64,000 bases of DNA from Phaeobacter sp. CECT 5382. GTDB taxonomy: Bacteria; Pseudomonadota; Alphaproteobacteria; Rhodobacterales; Rhodobacteraceae. A model generated the notes under the pieces. The model saw nothing but the letters and a program-made list of their open reading frames with translations, had not been told where the DNA came from and did no database searches. A program made the position numbers and the translations under genes. Below, piece by piece: positions 27,521-36,406 of this stretch. Numbering within the stretch: the first letter of the stretch is position 1; every line of letters begins with the position of its first letter. The stretch is from NCBI RefSeq assembly GCF_001457775.1, contig NZ_CYSG01000004.1, positions 124,001 through 188,000 of the forward strand, written 5' to 3'.

Positions 27521-28012
27521 CTAGGCCTTTTTGCCAAAGACATTCATCACGATACAGGTGGTTGATCCGGTAGCATAAAGCTTGCCATCCTCAACCCCGC
27601 GAATTTGACCATGGGCGATCCCGGTGGAGCGACCGACATGGTCGATATCGCCGGTGCAGTCCACGGTAGTGCCCAGTGGGATAGAGCGCAGAATGTTGAT
27701 TTTGTATTCCAGCGTCGTATAGGCAGAGCCCTTGGGTACGGCTGTCATCACCGCACAGGCCATCGCACTGTCGAGCAGGGTTCCGTACCACCCCCCATGC
27801 ACGGTGCCCATCGGATTGGTGACCTCGAATTCGGGCGTTCCGCGAAACACCACATGGCCCTCGCGCACCTCATGCAGCCTGTATCCCAGCTGGGCGCCGA
27901 TAGGCGGGCCGGGCAGGCGCCCTTCAAGAATGCCCTGCATGAACTCCAACCCTGACAGCTGGGTGATTTTTTCCATCGGCAGAAGGTCTACGGGTGATTT
28001 TGCGATAAACAT
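27521..28012 (-). CDS. PaaI/hotdog-fold thioesterase
   Basis: About 163 residues. The hotdog signature NPMGTVHGGWYGTLLDSAMA (residues about 68-87) contains the HGG loop and Asp used by PaaI-type acyl-CoA thioesterases; VGRSTGIAHGQI follows. It probably hydrolyses an acyl- or aryl-CoA. There is no catabolic operon around it to define the substrate. Confidence 0.87.
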   Translation of the reverse strand: MFIAKSPVDLLPMEKITQLSGLEFMQGILEGRLPGPPIGAQLGYRLHEVREGHVVFRGTPEFEVTNPMGTVHGGWYGTLLDSAMACAVMTAVPKGSAYTTLEYKINILRSIPLGTTVDCTGDIDHVGRSTGIAHGQIRGVEDGKLYATGSTTCIVMNVFGKKA

Positions 28013-28130
28013 GGCTTGGCCCTTTGTCGTCTTTCCGATCAGAAAGCAGAGCCTGAAGCATATCTGGGCGCTGCAGGGTGCGTTCCTTTTTGGAATGACC
28101 TTAAAAGCCGGGCTGCGGTAGCAACAAGCC

Positions 28131-28997
28131 TTACGCTACGTTCTCAAGAGCAGCCTTTGGTGTGATGCCAAGCGCGAAGCAGACATCGCGGGTCAGCTCA
28201 GGCCGGTTGAGGGTGTAGAAATGCAGCTTGTTGACGCCCTCGTCCAGAAGTTCAGAGCACAGTTCAGTGCAAAGTGCTGTTGCCAGCAGGTCTTCGCGAT
28301 CATCGCGGATAGCCTTGTCAAAGGCATCATCCAGCCACGTGGGAACCTGGGTGCCGCAACGCTGAGCAAACTTGCGCACACCCTTCCAATTTTCGATTGG
28401 CAAGATGCCCGGAACCAGAGTGTCGCCATCAATGCCAGCAGCTGCGCAGGCATCGCGAAAGCGGAAGAATGTTTCGGATTCAAAGAAAAACTGCGTCAGG
28501 GCCTCGTCAGCCCCGGCGTCGAGCTTGCGTTTCAGCCAGTCGACATCTGCTTGGGTGGTGGCTGCTTCGGGGTGTTGATCGGGGTAGGCGCCAACACGCA
28601 GGGTGAACTTTCCGGTCTGCGCCAGTGCCTCGACCAGCTCGACCGAATTGGCAAAGCCTTCGGGGTGTGGCGTAAAGCTGCCTTCGCCTTTTGGAGGATC
28701 TCCTCGCAGGGCAACAATTTCGCTAACGCCTGCCGCTGCAAAGTTTTCTGCAATCTCAAGCGTTTCCGCCTTGCTGGCATTCACGCAGGTGAGATGGGCC
28801 GCGACATTCAGACCAGAAGAAGAATGCAATGTTTTGACCGCGTCACGGGTCAGATCACGGGTGGTGCCGCCCGCGCCGTAAGTGACGGAAACAAAACGGG
28901 GATCCATTGGCGCCAGGACCTGAATTGTATCCCAAAGCCGGAAGGAGGCTTCGAGATTTTGCGGCGGGAAGAATTCAAAGGAAATCTTGGGCGTCAT
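28131..28997 (-). CDS. metF: Methylenetetrahydrofolate reductase
   Basis: About 288 residues, FAD-dependent TIM barrel that makes 5-methyl-THF for methionine synthesis. The N-terminus KISFEFFPPQN contains the catalytic Glu; VTYGAGGTTRD and HLTCVNASK, EIVALRGDPPKG and LTQFFFESETFFRF are diagnostic. The ATG at 28997 is preferred over an upstream ATG at 29024 because it aligns with the family start. It diverges from the metR-like gene, a classic arrangement. Confidence 0.94.
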   Translation of the reverse strand: MTPKISFEFFPPQNLEASFRLWDTIQVLAPMDPRFVSVTYGAGGTTRDLTRDAVKTLHSSSGLNVAAHLTCVNASKAETLEIAENFAAAGVSEIVALRGDPPKGEGSFTPHPEGFANSVELVEALAQTGKFTLRVGAYPDQHPEAATTQADVDWLKRKLDAGADEALTQFFFESETFFRFRDACAAAGIDGDTLVPGILPIENWKGVRKFAQRCGTQVPTWLDDAFDKAIRDDREDLLATALCTELCSELLDEGVNKLHFYTLNRPELTRDVCFALGITPKAALENVA

Positions 28998-29075
28998 GTC
29001 TCTGCTCTCTCGTTTCGCTGTCATATCTTGCGGGCGTTTCTTAGGATTTCAGCACTTGTTGCACAGGCAGCATTG

Positions 29076-29097
29076 TGAGACAATTTCATAATTCTCA
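29076..29097. promoter_or_regulatory. Candidate MetR operator in the metF-metR intergenic region
   Basis: TGAGA-N12-TCTCA is a palindrome that contains TGAGACAATTTCA, one mismatch from the MetR consensus TGAA-N5-TTCA. It lies 26 bases before the metR-like start. Confidence 0.5.
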
Positions 29098-29122
29098 AGA
29101 ACAACATGAGTTGACCTGCAAA

Positions 29123-30028
29123 ATGCATATCGAATTTCGCCATCTTCGTACTATCAAGGCCATCCACGAGGCCGGCGGGCTGGCGCGCGCAGCAGAGCAG
29201 CTCAACATCACCCAGAGCGCGCTGAGCCATCAGATTAAGGGGCTGGAGGATCAGGCCGGGGTCGAGTTGTTCCTGCGCCGGTCAAAGCCGATGAAGCTGT
29301 CGGCGGCGGGCCTGCGACTGTTGCGGCTGGCAGATCAGGTCTTGCCGCAGCTCGAAGCGGCGCAGGCAGAGTTTTCATCCCTGCGCGATGGTCATGCTGG
29401 GCGGATGCATATCGCCATCGAATGCCACGCCTGTTTCGAATGGCTGTTTCCGGTGCTCGAAGGGTTTCGCAAAAGCTGGTCGGATGTGGATGTGGATATC
29501 CGTCCTGGCCTCGCTTTTGACGCGCTTCCCGCGCTGCAAAAGGAAGAGGTGGATTTGGTGGTCTCGTCAGATCCCGAGGATATTCCGGGCGTCGATTTCA
29601 TCGAGCTGTTTGACTACAAAGCAGTTTTTGTGGCCTCTTCGCATCATCCGCTGGCGCAGAAAGCCTATATCGAGGCTGAGGATTTTGCCGATCAGACGCT
29701 GATAACCTATCCGGTGGAAAAAAGCCGGTTGGATGTGTTCAGCCAGCTGTTGATTCCGGCCCGGGTCGAACCTGAGAGCATTCGTCAGGTGGAGCTGACT
29801 GCGGTGATCCTGTTGCTTGTGGCTTCGAACCGGGGAATTTCGGTGTTGCCGGACTGGGTGGTGCGTGAGGTGAAGTATTCATCCGACTATGTGACCCGCC
29901 CGCTGACCAAGACCGGCATAACTCGGCGTTTGTATGCGGCGATCCGTAGCGACGATCGCGAAAAACCTTACATGCAGGAATTGATCCGTTTGGCCAAAGT
30001 AGAGGCCCGCAAGCTGCAACAGCAATGA
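29123..30028 (+). CDS. metR: LysR family regulator, MetR-like
   Basis: About 301 residues. The HTH is AGGLARAAEQLNITQSALSH; the effector domain has IAIECHACFEWLFPVLEGF, the ECH-C-F-W segment typical of homocysteine-responsive MetR. The ATG at 29123 gives the family N-terminus MHIEFRHLRTIKAIHEAGG. It is divergent from metF and probably activates it and other methionine genes. A hairpin follows at 30080. Confidence 0.88.
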   Translation: MHIEFRHLRTIKAIHEAGGLARAAEQLNITQSALSHQIKGLEDQAGVELFLRRSKPMKLSAAGLRLLRLADQVLPQLEAAQAEFSSLRDGHAGRMHIAIECHACFEWLFPVLEGFRKSWSDVDVDIRPGLAFDALPALQKEEVDLVVSSDPEDIPGVDFIELFDYKAVFVASSHHPLAQKAYIEAEDFADQTLITYPVEKSRLDVFSQLLIPARVEPESIRQVELTAVILLLVASNRGISVLPDWVVREVKYSSDYVTRPLTKTGITRRLYAAIRSDDREKPYMQELIRLAKVEARKLQQQ

Positions 30029-30079
30029 GGGCATGCTTGAGGAGCGCAGTTGGTGCGCTCTGATTTCAAAACAACCTTG

Positions 30080-30112
30080 GAGCCCCTTACGGTCTCGAAA
30101 CATGAGGGGCTC
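30080..30112 (+). terminator. Possible terminator after metR
   Basis: GAGCCCC / GGGGCTC inverted repeat with a 19-base loop; a smaller GAGCGCA / TGCGCTC hairpin lies just upstream. No long T tract. Confidence 0.5.
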
Positions 30113-30250
30113 TCAAAATGCGTTCGGCAATTGTACCCTTAATTCCAGCCTGGGTCGGATCTCAGAAAAACGGGGACCACACCACGGGGTAGAACCTCGT
30201 GGTCGCTTCCTGCTGAGCAGGAGGCAGTTAGCCGGGCGCAACTGGTTCTG

Positions 30251-30427
30251 CTATTTCTTGTCGCGCGCGTTTTTTTCTTCTTTGGTCAGCTTGTTGTTCC
30301 AAACATTGTTGCTCAGCCCAAGCTCGGCTGGTGCGGGTTTGGTCTTGCCAACGCTGACTTTGCCGCCCTTGTTCAGAAATTCCTGAATAAGCGCGTCATC
30401 GGTTGTTTCTTTGGGGACATGTTTCAT
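30251..30427 (-). CDS. Small conserved-looking protein of unknown function (58 aa)
   Basis: ATG at 30427, TAG at 30253-30251. The protein begins MKHVPKETTDDALIQEFL and continues with NKGGKVSVGKTKPAPAELGL, ending in NNKLTKEEKNARDKK. It is highly charged, has no signal peptide or membrane span, and the reading frame has clear coding character in a region otherwise empty. From memory, similar short proteins occur across Rhodobacterales; I cannot name a function. It lies between convergent metR and the TetR gene. Confidence 0.72.
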   Translation of the reverse strand: MKHVPKETTDDALIQEFLNKGGKVSVGKTKPAPAELGLSNNVWNNKLTKEEKNARDKK

Positions 30428-30567
30428 GAGGAAAGCCTAGCCTGTCTGCGACAGACAGGCAATCAAAGCTATTGTAACAGCCGCTGTCTGCGGCGGGTTT
30501 TCAGTGTGTGTTCGATGGCGCAGTGACAACTCGTAAAACTTCCAAAAGCATCATATATTGCAAAGAG

Positions 30568-31254
30568 TTAACCTGAGATATTAAAGTGCGCGGGAGGCGA
30601 CTTAAATCCCGCTTCGCAGAAATCCAACAGTGCTTCGGTGAGATCCAATCCATTTTCGGATGCGGAAAGTGCGTCGATCCTCCAGCGCGAGGTGCAGATA
30701 GACAACATTGATGAAACCATGAAAACGAAATGAGCGCTGATTCTCTGTGCGCAGACATCTGGCAGAACACGGCTGATTTCATCGATGAAGATCTTTGCCG
30801 TAGGGTCGAAACAGGTCTCTGAGATGTGACGCCAACGTGCGTCGGATGAGACATAGGCGATTAATCTGCCATAGGCTGCCCATTCGGGTCCACCTTGCAA
30901 AAAGCGGTCGGTAAAGGGCTGGATGAAGCAGGCCAGAACGTCGCGCAGGCTAGGGGCGGCGGTAGCTTTCTTGTGGGTCAGCGCTTCAAACCGCGCCTGG
31001 GCAAGTTCGTCCGCGCGTCGCGAAACCACCGTTACGAACAATTCCTCCTTACTGCCACCATGATGGTTCACCAGTGCACCTTGTACCGGTGGCCCCAGTT
31101 GCGAAGCCGCCCGCGCGATGTCGCGGATTGATGCGCCCTCATAGCCGCGATCAGCAAAGACCTGCTCTGCCGCGTCCAGGATTCGCTTTCGCGTCTCCAA
31201 AGATCTCTGGCTAGGGGCCCTTTGTCTTTGTTTTTTAACAGGTTCTTTCGTCAT
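30568..31254 (-). CDS. TetR family transcriptional regulator
   Basis: About 228 residues with a Lys/Arg-rich N-terminal tail. The HTH region is RKRILDAAEQVFADRGYEGA / SIRDIARAASQLGPPVQGAL / VNHHGGSKEELF. Compared with the usual turn it carries about three extra residues (SQLGP). The C-terminal part resembles the CerR/DUF1956-like dimer domain. It is divergent from, and presumably represses, the monooxygenase cassette starting at 31324. Confidence 0.88.
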   Translation of the reverse strand: MTKEPVKKQRQRAPSQRSLETRKRILDAAEQVFADRGYEGASIRDIARAASQLGPPVQGALVNHHGGSKEELFVTVVSRRADELAQARFEALTHKKATAAPSLRDVLACFIQPFTDRFLQGGPEWAAYGRLIAYVSSDARWRHISETCFDPTAKIFIDEISRVLPDVCAQRISAHFVFMVSSMLSICTSRWRIDALSASENGLDLTEALLDFCEAGFKSPPAHFNISG

Positions 31255-31323
31255 GGTAGGAATATCTTGCCTTATTTTTAACAGTCGTTCAATCTAAAAC
31301 GAGGGCGAATGGGAGGAATACGA

Positions 31324-32670
31324 ATGTCAGAACAAAGGGACGCGGTGCCAAGGGGTGCCGCGACGGAGAAATACGCCTTGATCGGTGCCGGGCCGATGGG
31401 CCTGGCCATGGCCAAGGTCCTGCGTGAGCAGGGAATTGCTTTTCGGGGGTTTGAGCTGAATTCAGATGTCGGCGGGCTTTGGGATATCGATGCGCCACAA
31501 TCAACAATGTATGAAACTGCGCATCTGATCTCGTCTAAGTCGATGACGGAATTTTCCGATTTTCCAATGCGCGCGGATGTTGCCGAATACCCGTCGCATC
31601 GCGAAATGCGCAGCTATTTTCGCGATTTTGCACGGCATTATGATCTTTACCGGGACTATTCTTTTAACAGCGAAGTTCTGTCTTGTGAGCCTGTCGGGGA
31701 GGCGGGCGCCGGATGGCAGCTGCGCTGGCGTGACGGTGACGGGGCCGAGCACAGCGATGTCTTTGCTGGTGTTTTGATCGCCAACGGCACCCTGGCAGAG
31801 CCAAATATTCCAAGCTTCAAGGGGGATTTCAGCGGTGAGATGATCCATTCCGCCCAGTACCGCGACCCGCGCCAGTTCGCCGACAAGCGGGTGCTGATCG
31901 TGGGCGCCGGCAATTCCGGCTGCGACATTGCTGTAGATGCAATCCATCACGGGGCGAGCTGCGATATCTCGATGCGACGGGGATATTACTTTGTGCCAAA
32001 ATATGTTTTCGGCAAACCGGCCGATACAATGGGCGGGCTGATCCAGCTGCCGATGTGGCTCAAGCGCCGGCTCGACGGCATGATCCTGAAATGGTTCGTG
32101 GGGGATCCGCAAAAATACGGTTTTCCAAAACCGGACTATGCGCTTTATGAAAGCCATCCGGTGGTCAATTCCCTGATCCTGTTTCACGCCGGGCATGGCG
32201 ATCTGAACGTGAGGCCCGACATTGACCGGCTCGACGGCAAGACGGTGCATTTCTCGGATGGCAGCAGTGCCGACTACGATATGATCCTGACCGCAACAGG
32301 CTATCTGTTGCACTATCCTTTCATCGACAAGGAACTGCTGAACTGGCAAGGGTCCGCACCGCATCTTTATCTCAACTGCATGCATCCCGACCGGGATGAT
32401 CTCTTTGTGCTCGGCATGGTCGAGGCCTCCGGGCTGGGCTGGCAGGGGCGACATGAGCAGGCCGAAATGGTGGCGCGATACCTGAAGGGGTTGCAGTCCG
32501 GATCGGCTGGAGCACAGCGATTGAAGGAAGAAAAATCAGCGGGATTTGAACGTGCCACCGGCGGCATGCAGTATCTGAAACTCGCCCGTATGGCCTACTA
32601 CGTTGATAAGGCCACCTATCGCAAAGCTGTCACTGGCTGGATCAAGGCATTGGGAGGGCGCGCAGCATGA
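31324..32670 (+). CDS. Flavin-containing monooxygenase
   Basis: About 448 residues. The FAD-binding motif is ALIGAGPMGLAMAKVL (residues about 19-34). The FMO identification motif F-x-G-x-x-x-H-x-x-x-Y is present as FSGEMIHSAQY, and the NADPH-binding Rossmann motif is LIVGAGNSGCDIAVDA. ATATGY (TATGYLLHYPF) is the third landmark. It oxygenates a soft nucleophile or ketone using NADPH and O2. The ATG at 31324 follows GGGAGGAA at good spacing. First gene of a four-gene operon coupled by ATGA overlaps. Confidence 0.9.
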   Translation: MSEQRDAVPRGAATEKYALIGAGPMGLAMAKVLREQGIAFRGFELNSDVGGLWDIDAPQSTMYETAHLISSKSMTEFSDFPMRADVAEYPSHREMRSYFRDFARHYDLYRDYSFNSEVLSCEPVGEAGAGWQLRWRDGDGAEHSDVFAGVLIANGTLAEPNIPSFKGDFSGEMIHSAQYRDPRQFADKRVLIVGAGNSGCDIAVDAIHHGASCDISMRRGYYFVPKYVFGKPADTMGGLIQLPMWLKRRLDGMILKWFVGDPQKYGFPKPDYALYESHPVVNSLILFHAGHGDLNVRPDIDRLDGKTVHFSDGSSADYDMILTATGYLLHYPFIDKELLNWQGSAPHLYLNCMHPDRDDLFVLGMVEASGLGWQGRHEQAEMVARYLKGLQSGSAGAQRLKEEKSAGFERATGGMQYLKLARMAYYVDKATYRKAVTGWIKALGGRAA

Positions 32671-33569
32671 GTGATATTGATGATATCTTTCTGAACTTCA
32701 GTCCTACCAGTCTTGTGGTCTTGAACGCGGTTCTGGCCATCGTGATGTTTTCCGTGGCACTCGACTTGAAAACAAGCGATTTTGCCCGGCTGATGCGCGC
32801 ACCAAAACCTGTTCTGACAGGGCTTGTGTCGCAATTTGTGATCCTGCCAGCGCTGACATTTCTGCTGGTGTCGGTCATGCAGCCGCGCGCCTCGATTGCG
32901 CTGGGTCTGATCTTGGTTGCGGCCTGTCCGGGTGGCAATATCTCGAACTTCATCACTCAGCGGGCTGGAGGAAATGCGGCCCTGTCGGTGTCGATGACCG
33001 CCTTTGCCACCATTGGCGCCATTCTGTTCACACCGCTCAATATCGCTTTCTGGGGAGGCCTTTACGAGCCAACTCGCGCGATTCTCACTGCGATCCAGAT
33101 CGCCCCGCGCGACATCGCGGTGACCGTGACACTGATGCTGATCCTGCCGCTGATCCTTGGCATGGCCCTGAACAGCATGCGGCCACAGCTGGCGGGCAGG
33201 ATCCGGCGCCCGCTGCAAAATCTGTCGATGGTGATTTTCCTTGCCTTCATCGTGCTCGCACTTGCGGCCAACTGGGACTTCTTCCTCGGCTATGCGCATT
33301 ACGTGGCCTTGCTGGTAGTGTTGCACAACACAGTAGCGCTGGCGGGCGGCTATGCCACTGCGACAGTTGCGCGACTGTCAGCATATGACAGGCGGGCGGT
33401 GACGATTGAGACGGGCATCCAGAATTCCGGCCTTGGCCTGGTTCTGATCTTTGGCTTTTTCGGCGGCCTTGGCGGTATGGCCGTGGTGGCGGCGTTCTGG
33501 GGTATTTGGCATGCGATCTCGGGAATTGCGCTGGCCAGGGTCATGTCCCGTGTGGAGGCTCAGCGATGA
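32667..33569 (+). CDS. Bile acid:sodium symporter family protein
   Basis: About 300 residues with roughly nine to ten hydrophobic spans (for example VVLNAVLAIVMFSVALDL, GLVSQFVILPALTFLLVSVM, LSMVIFLAFIVLALAANW). AACPGGNISNFITQRAGGNA contains the conserved crossover region of BASS carriers. It likely moves an organic anion across the inner membrane with sodium. It starts at ATGA overlapping the monooxygenase stop, so the transported compound may be the substrate or product of that enzyme. Confidence 0.9.
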   Translation: MSDIDDIFLNFSPTSLVVLNAVLAIVMFSVALDLKTSDFARLMRAPKPVLTGLVSQFVILPALTFLLVSVMQPRASIALGLILVAACPGGNISNFITQRAGGNAALSVSMTAFATIGAILFTPLNIAFWGGLYEPTRAILTAIQIAPRDIAVTVTLMLILPLILGMALNSMRPQLAGRIRRPLQNLSMVIFLAFIVLALAANWDFFLGYAHYVALLVVLHNTVALAGGYATATVARLSAYDRRAVTIETGIQNSGLGLVLIFGFFGGLGGMAVVAAFWGIWHAISGIALARVMSRVEAQR

Positions 33570-34495
33570 CAAAGGTCTTGATTACTGGTGCCGCTGGCGC
33601 TGTTGGATCGGCTCTTTTGCAGGAGCTGGCGCAAAGTTCCTATGAGGTGGTGGCAACCGATCTGCGACCGCCAGCGACCCTGCCCGAAGGGATCCGCTTT
33701 GTCGCCTTGGATGTGCGCGCTTCGGACCCGGACGAGGTGATTGGACGCGAGAGACCCGATGTGGTTTTGCATCTTGCCTCGATCGTGTCGCCGACGACGC
33801 GGGATTTTGCCTATTCGGTTGATGTCACTGGGTCGCGCAATGTGCTGTCGGCCTGTCTGCGCCATGGGGTGCGCCGCCTGGTCACGACATCCTCGGGGGC
33901 GGCATATGGTTATCACGCGGATAATCCTGTGCCGCTGGTGGAGACAGACCGTCTGCGCGGCAATCCGGAATTTGCCTATTCCGATCACAAACGCCAGGTC
34001 GAGGAAATGCTGGCCGAGACCCGCAACACAGTGCCCGCGTTAGAACAGGTGGTGCTGCGCGTCGGCACCGTATTGGGGGCGGGGTTGGAGAACCAGATCA
34101 CGGCCCTGTTTCACAAGCCACGGCTGTTGGCCCTGACGGGCTGTGAAAGCCCGTTTGTGTTCATCTGGACGCAGGATCTGGCGCGCATTTTGCACCGCGC
34201 CATTGATGCGGGGCCTGCCGGTATCTTCAACGTCGCAGGCGATGGTGTCCTTGGCGTTTCAGATCTGGCAAAGGCACTGCACAAACCGGTTTTGCGCCTG
34301 CCACCCTGGCTGTTGAAGGCGGCGCTGGCGATTGCGCATCCACTAAAACTGTCGCGCTACGGTCCGGCGCAGGTGCGGTTTTTGCAGTTCCGGCCTGTGC
34401 TGGACAACACGGCTTTGAAAACCACATTTGGCTATGTACCAGAATTGACCAGCGCCGAAGTTTTTGATCTGTGGCGAAAGGCGGCCGGGCTATGA
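33566..34495 (+). CDS. NAD-dependent epimerase/dehydratase family protein (extended SDR)
   Basis: About 309 residues. The Rossmann motif is VLITGAAGAVGSALLQEL; the active-site Ser is in LVTTSSGAAYGYH and the Tyr-x-x-x-Lys pair in YSDHKRQVEE. The C-terminal part ends with RPVLDNTALKTTFGYVPELT, like sterol-dehydrogenase or UDP-sugar epimerase type extended SDRs. It overlaps both neighbours by ATGA, indicating tight translational coupling. The substrate is unknown. Confidence 0.88.
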   Translation: MTKVLITGAAGAVGSALLQELAQSSYEVVATDLRPPATLPEGIRFVALDVRASDPDEVIGRERPDVVLHLASIVSPTTRDFAYSVDVTGSRNVLSACLRHGVRRLVTTSSGAAYGYHADNPVPLVETDRLRGNPEFAYSDHKRQVEEMLAETRNTVPALEQVVLRVGTVLGAGLENQITALFHKPRLLALTGCESPFVFIWTQDLARILHRAIDAGPAGIFNVAGDGVLGVSDLAKALHKPVLRLPPWLLKAALAIAHPLKLSRYGPAQVRFLQFRPVLDNTALKTTFGYVPELTSAEVFDLWRKAAGL

Positions 34496-35295
34496 CAGAA
34501 CGATCAGAGGTTCAAAACACGATCTCAGCGAAGACCGCCATCATCACAGGCGGGGCAGGCGGGCTCGGGCTGGCGCTGGAGGCGGCTTTGCGCAGGCGCG
34601 GCTGGTTCACGGTGCTGGTTGATCTTCCCGGGCCAACCCTGGCGGCGCTGGAGACGCTGCCGGACCGCATGACCTGCGCCTGTGATCTGACTGACAGCGC
34701 TGCCATGCAGGTGTTGTGTGATGAGATCCGCAGCCAGCGCGCCTCAATCGATATGGTGATCTACAATGCAGGCATAACCTGGATTGGTGACTTTGCCGAT
34801 CTGGGCGACGCTGCCCATCGCAAAGTCTTTGACATCAACTATTTTGCGGCTGTGCAGATGGCGCAGGCACTACAGCAGGATTTGCGCCAATCGCGGGGGG
34901 TACATCTGGCGATCTCTTCAGTTGCCGGGTTCAGCCCCTTGTTGCGTCGCACCGCATATGCTGCCAGCAAACACGCGCTGGAGGGGGCTTTCAAATCGCT
35001 ACGCTCTGAGGAAAAGCCCTATGGCGTGCGCTGTGTTATCGCCGCTCCCAGTTTCGTCGCCACCAATATTGGCAATCCCGAAACCGGCACCGATGGCGTG
35101 GCCCGGCCGGGATCGGCAACTGACGGCGTCGACTACATGACACCGCAAAGTGCAGCCGAGGTGATCCTGACCGGGGTCGAACGTGGGCGCGATTTCATTC
35201 CAGTGGGACGCATTGCGCGACTGTCAGCGCTTGTGAACCGGCTGTCACCGCGCCTGTTTGCCCGCTTGATGGAGCGCAACATCGGGCGAGACTGA
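34492..35295 (+). CDS. Short-chain dehydrogenase/reductase (classical SDR)
   Basis: About 267 residues. Cofactor motif AIITGGAGGLGLALEAAL, NAG motif VIYNAGITWIGD, catalytic Ser in LAISSVAGFSP and YAASKHALEG giving Tyr-x-x-x-Lys. The C-terminal tail (NRLSPRLFARLMERNIGRD) could associate with a membrane. Last gene of the cassette; a strong hairpin follows. Together with the monooxygenase it could carry out oxygenation followed by alcohol/ketone interconversions of a lipid-like compound (inference). Confidence 0.88.
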   Translation: MTERSEVQNTISAKTAIITGGAGGLGLALEAALRRRGWFTVLVDLPGPTLAALETLPDRMTCACDLTDSAAMQVLCDEIRSQRASIDMVIYNAGITWIGDFADLGDAAHRKVFDINYFAAVQMAQALQQDLRQSRGVHLAISSVAGFSPLLRRTAYAASKHALEGAFKSLRSEEKPYGVRCVIAAPSFVATNIGNPETGTDGVARPGSATDGVDYMTPQSAAEVILTGVERGRDFIPVGRIARLSALVNRLSPRLFARLMERNIGRD

Positions 35296-35329
35296 AAAAA
35301 ACGCCTCCCCCGTGGGTGCGGGGGAGGCG
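35295..35329. terminator. Terminator between convergent cassette and oxidoreductase gene
   Basis: CGCCTCCCCC / GGGGGAGGCG hairpin preceded by seven A; on the minus strand this is a stem followed by seven T, so it is strongest for the oxidoreductase gene but probably serves both directions. Confidence 0.88.
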
Positions 35330-35365
35330 GAGCAAAAGCCGATCTTTGGATCAGGTGTCTGTCGT

Positions 35366-36406
35366 TCAGACCAGCTTGACGATCTGTTTGCCGGTATTGC
35401 CGCCGGTCAGCATCGCCATAAAGGCTGCAGGCGCGTTCTCCAGCCCCTCTGCTGTGTCTTCTAAGAAGCGAATTTCGCCCTTGGCCACCAGGGGCGCGAC
35501 TTCCTTCAAAAACTCCGGGTAGCGATCAAAGTGATTGGAGATGATGAAACCGTTCACCGAAAGGAACTTGACCAGAATATTGCGCCAGATATTGGGGCCG
35601 GTCAGGGCCGTGTCGCTGGCGCCTTCGCCAAGTCCGCCGGCATTATACCAAGAGATCATGCCGCAGATCGGGATCCGCCCATGGGGGTTCATCAGCGGGA
35701 GAACCGCCTCCAGCACCTTGCCTGCGACGTTTTCAAAGTAGATGTCGATGCCTTTGGGGCAGGCCTCTTTCAGATCCTTGCGCAGGGATTTGGCGTCTAC
35801 ATAGGCGCGGTGATCCAGGCAGGCGTCAAAGCCGAATGTGTCGACAGCGAGTTTGCATTTCTCTGCACCTCCGGCGATGCCGACTACACGCAATCCAGCC
35901 TGTTTCGCCAACTGGCCCACCATGGAGCCCACGGGGCCTGTGGCTGCCGCCACCACCAGAGTTTCGCCTGCCTGTGGGCGGCCGTAAGCGGACAAGCCAT
36001 GCCATCCTGTAAACCCTGGCATGCCCAAAACACCTAGGGCAGCCGTGATCGGCCCCTGTTTCGGGTCGAGCTTTCGCAACTCTTTCGCGGGCAGACAGCC
36101 ATGGCTCGCCCAGCCAAACATGCCAAAGGCAAAGTCACCAACCTGAAAATGCGGACTGTTGGAGGCGACAACCTCGCCAACGCCACCGGCCTCCATGCAG
36201 CCACCGATTGGCACCGGGGCGGCATAGGATTTGGCATCATCCATCCGACCGCGCATGTAGGGGTCCAGTGACATATAATGCACTTTTACAAGCACTTCAC
36301 CTGCACCGGGTATGGGCAGTGCGCTGCTCTCAAGGCGGAAATTCTCGGCTGTAGGCGCACCATCGGGGCGGCTGGCCAGCACGATCTTTTGCATCTGGTC
36401 GGACAT
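35366..36406 (-). CDS. NADP-dependent oxidoreductase (MDR, curcumin/alkenal reductase-like)
   Basis: About 346 residues of the zinc-independent medium-chain reductase type. Segments: VHYMSLDPYMRGRMDDAKSY, GMPGFTGWHGLSAYGRPQAG, AATGPVGSMVGQLAKQAGLR (NADP motif), GIDIYFENVAGKVLEAVLP and ICGMISWYN. It reduces activated C=C bonds with NADPH. The ATG at 36406 after GGGAG gives the family N-terminus; the longer frame upstream is rejected. It shares a divergent promoter region with suhB. Confidence 0.92.
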   Translation of the reverse strand: MSDQMQKIVLASRPDGAPTAENFRLESSALPIPGAGEVLVKVHYMSLDPYMRGRMDDAKSYAAPVPIGGCMEAGGVGEVVASNSPHFQVGDFAFGMFGWASHGCLPAKELRKLDPKQGPITAALGVLGMPGFTGWHGLSAYGRPQAGETLVVAAATGPVGSMVGQLAKQAGLRVVGIAGGAEKCKLAVDTFGFDACLDHRAYVDAKSLRKDLKEACPKGIDIYFENVAGKVLEAVLPLMNPHGRIPICGMISWYNAGGLGEGASDTALTGPNIWRNILVKFLSVNGFIISNHFDRYPEFLKEVAPLVAKGEIRFLEDTAEGLENAPAAFMAMLTGGNTGKQIVKLV

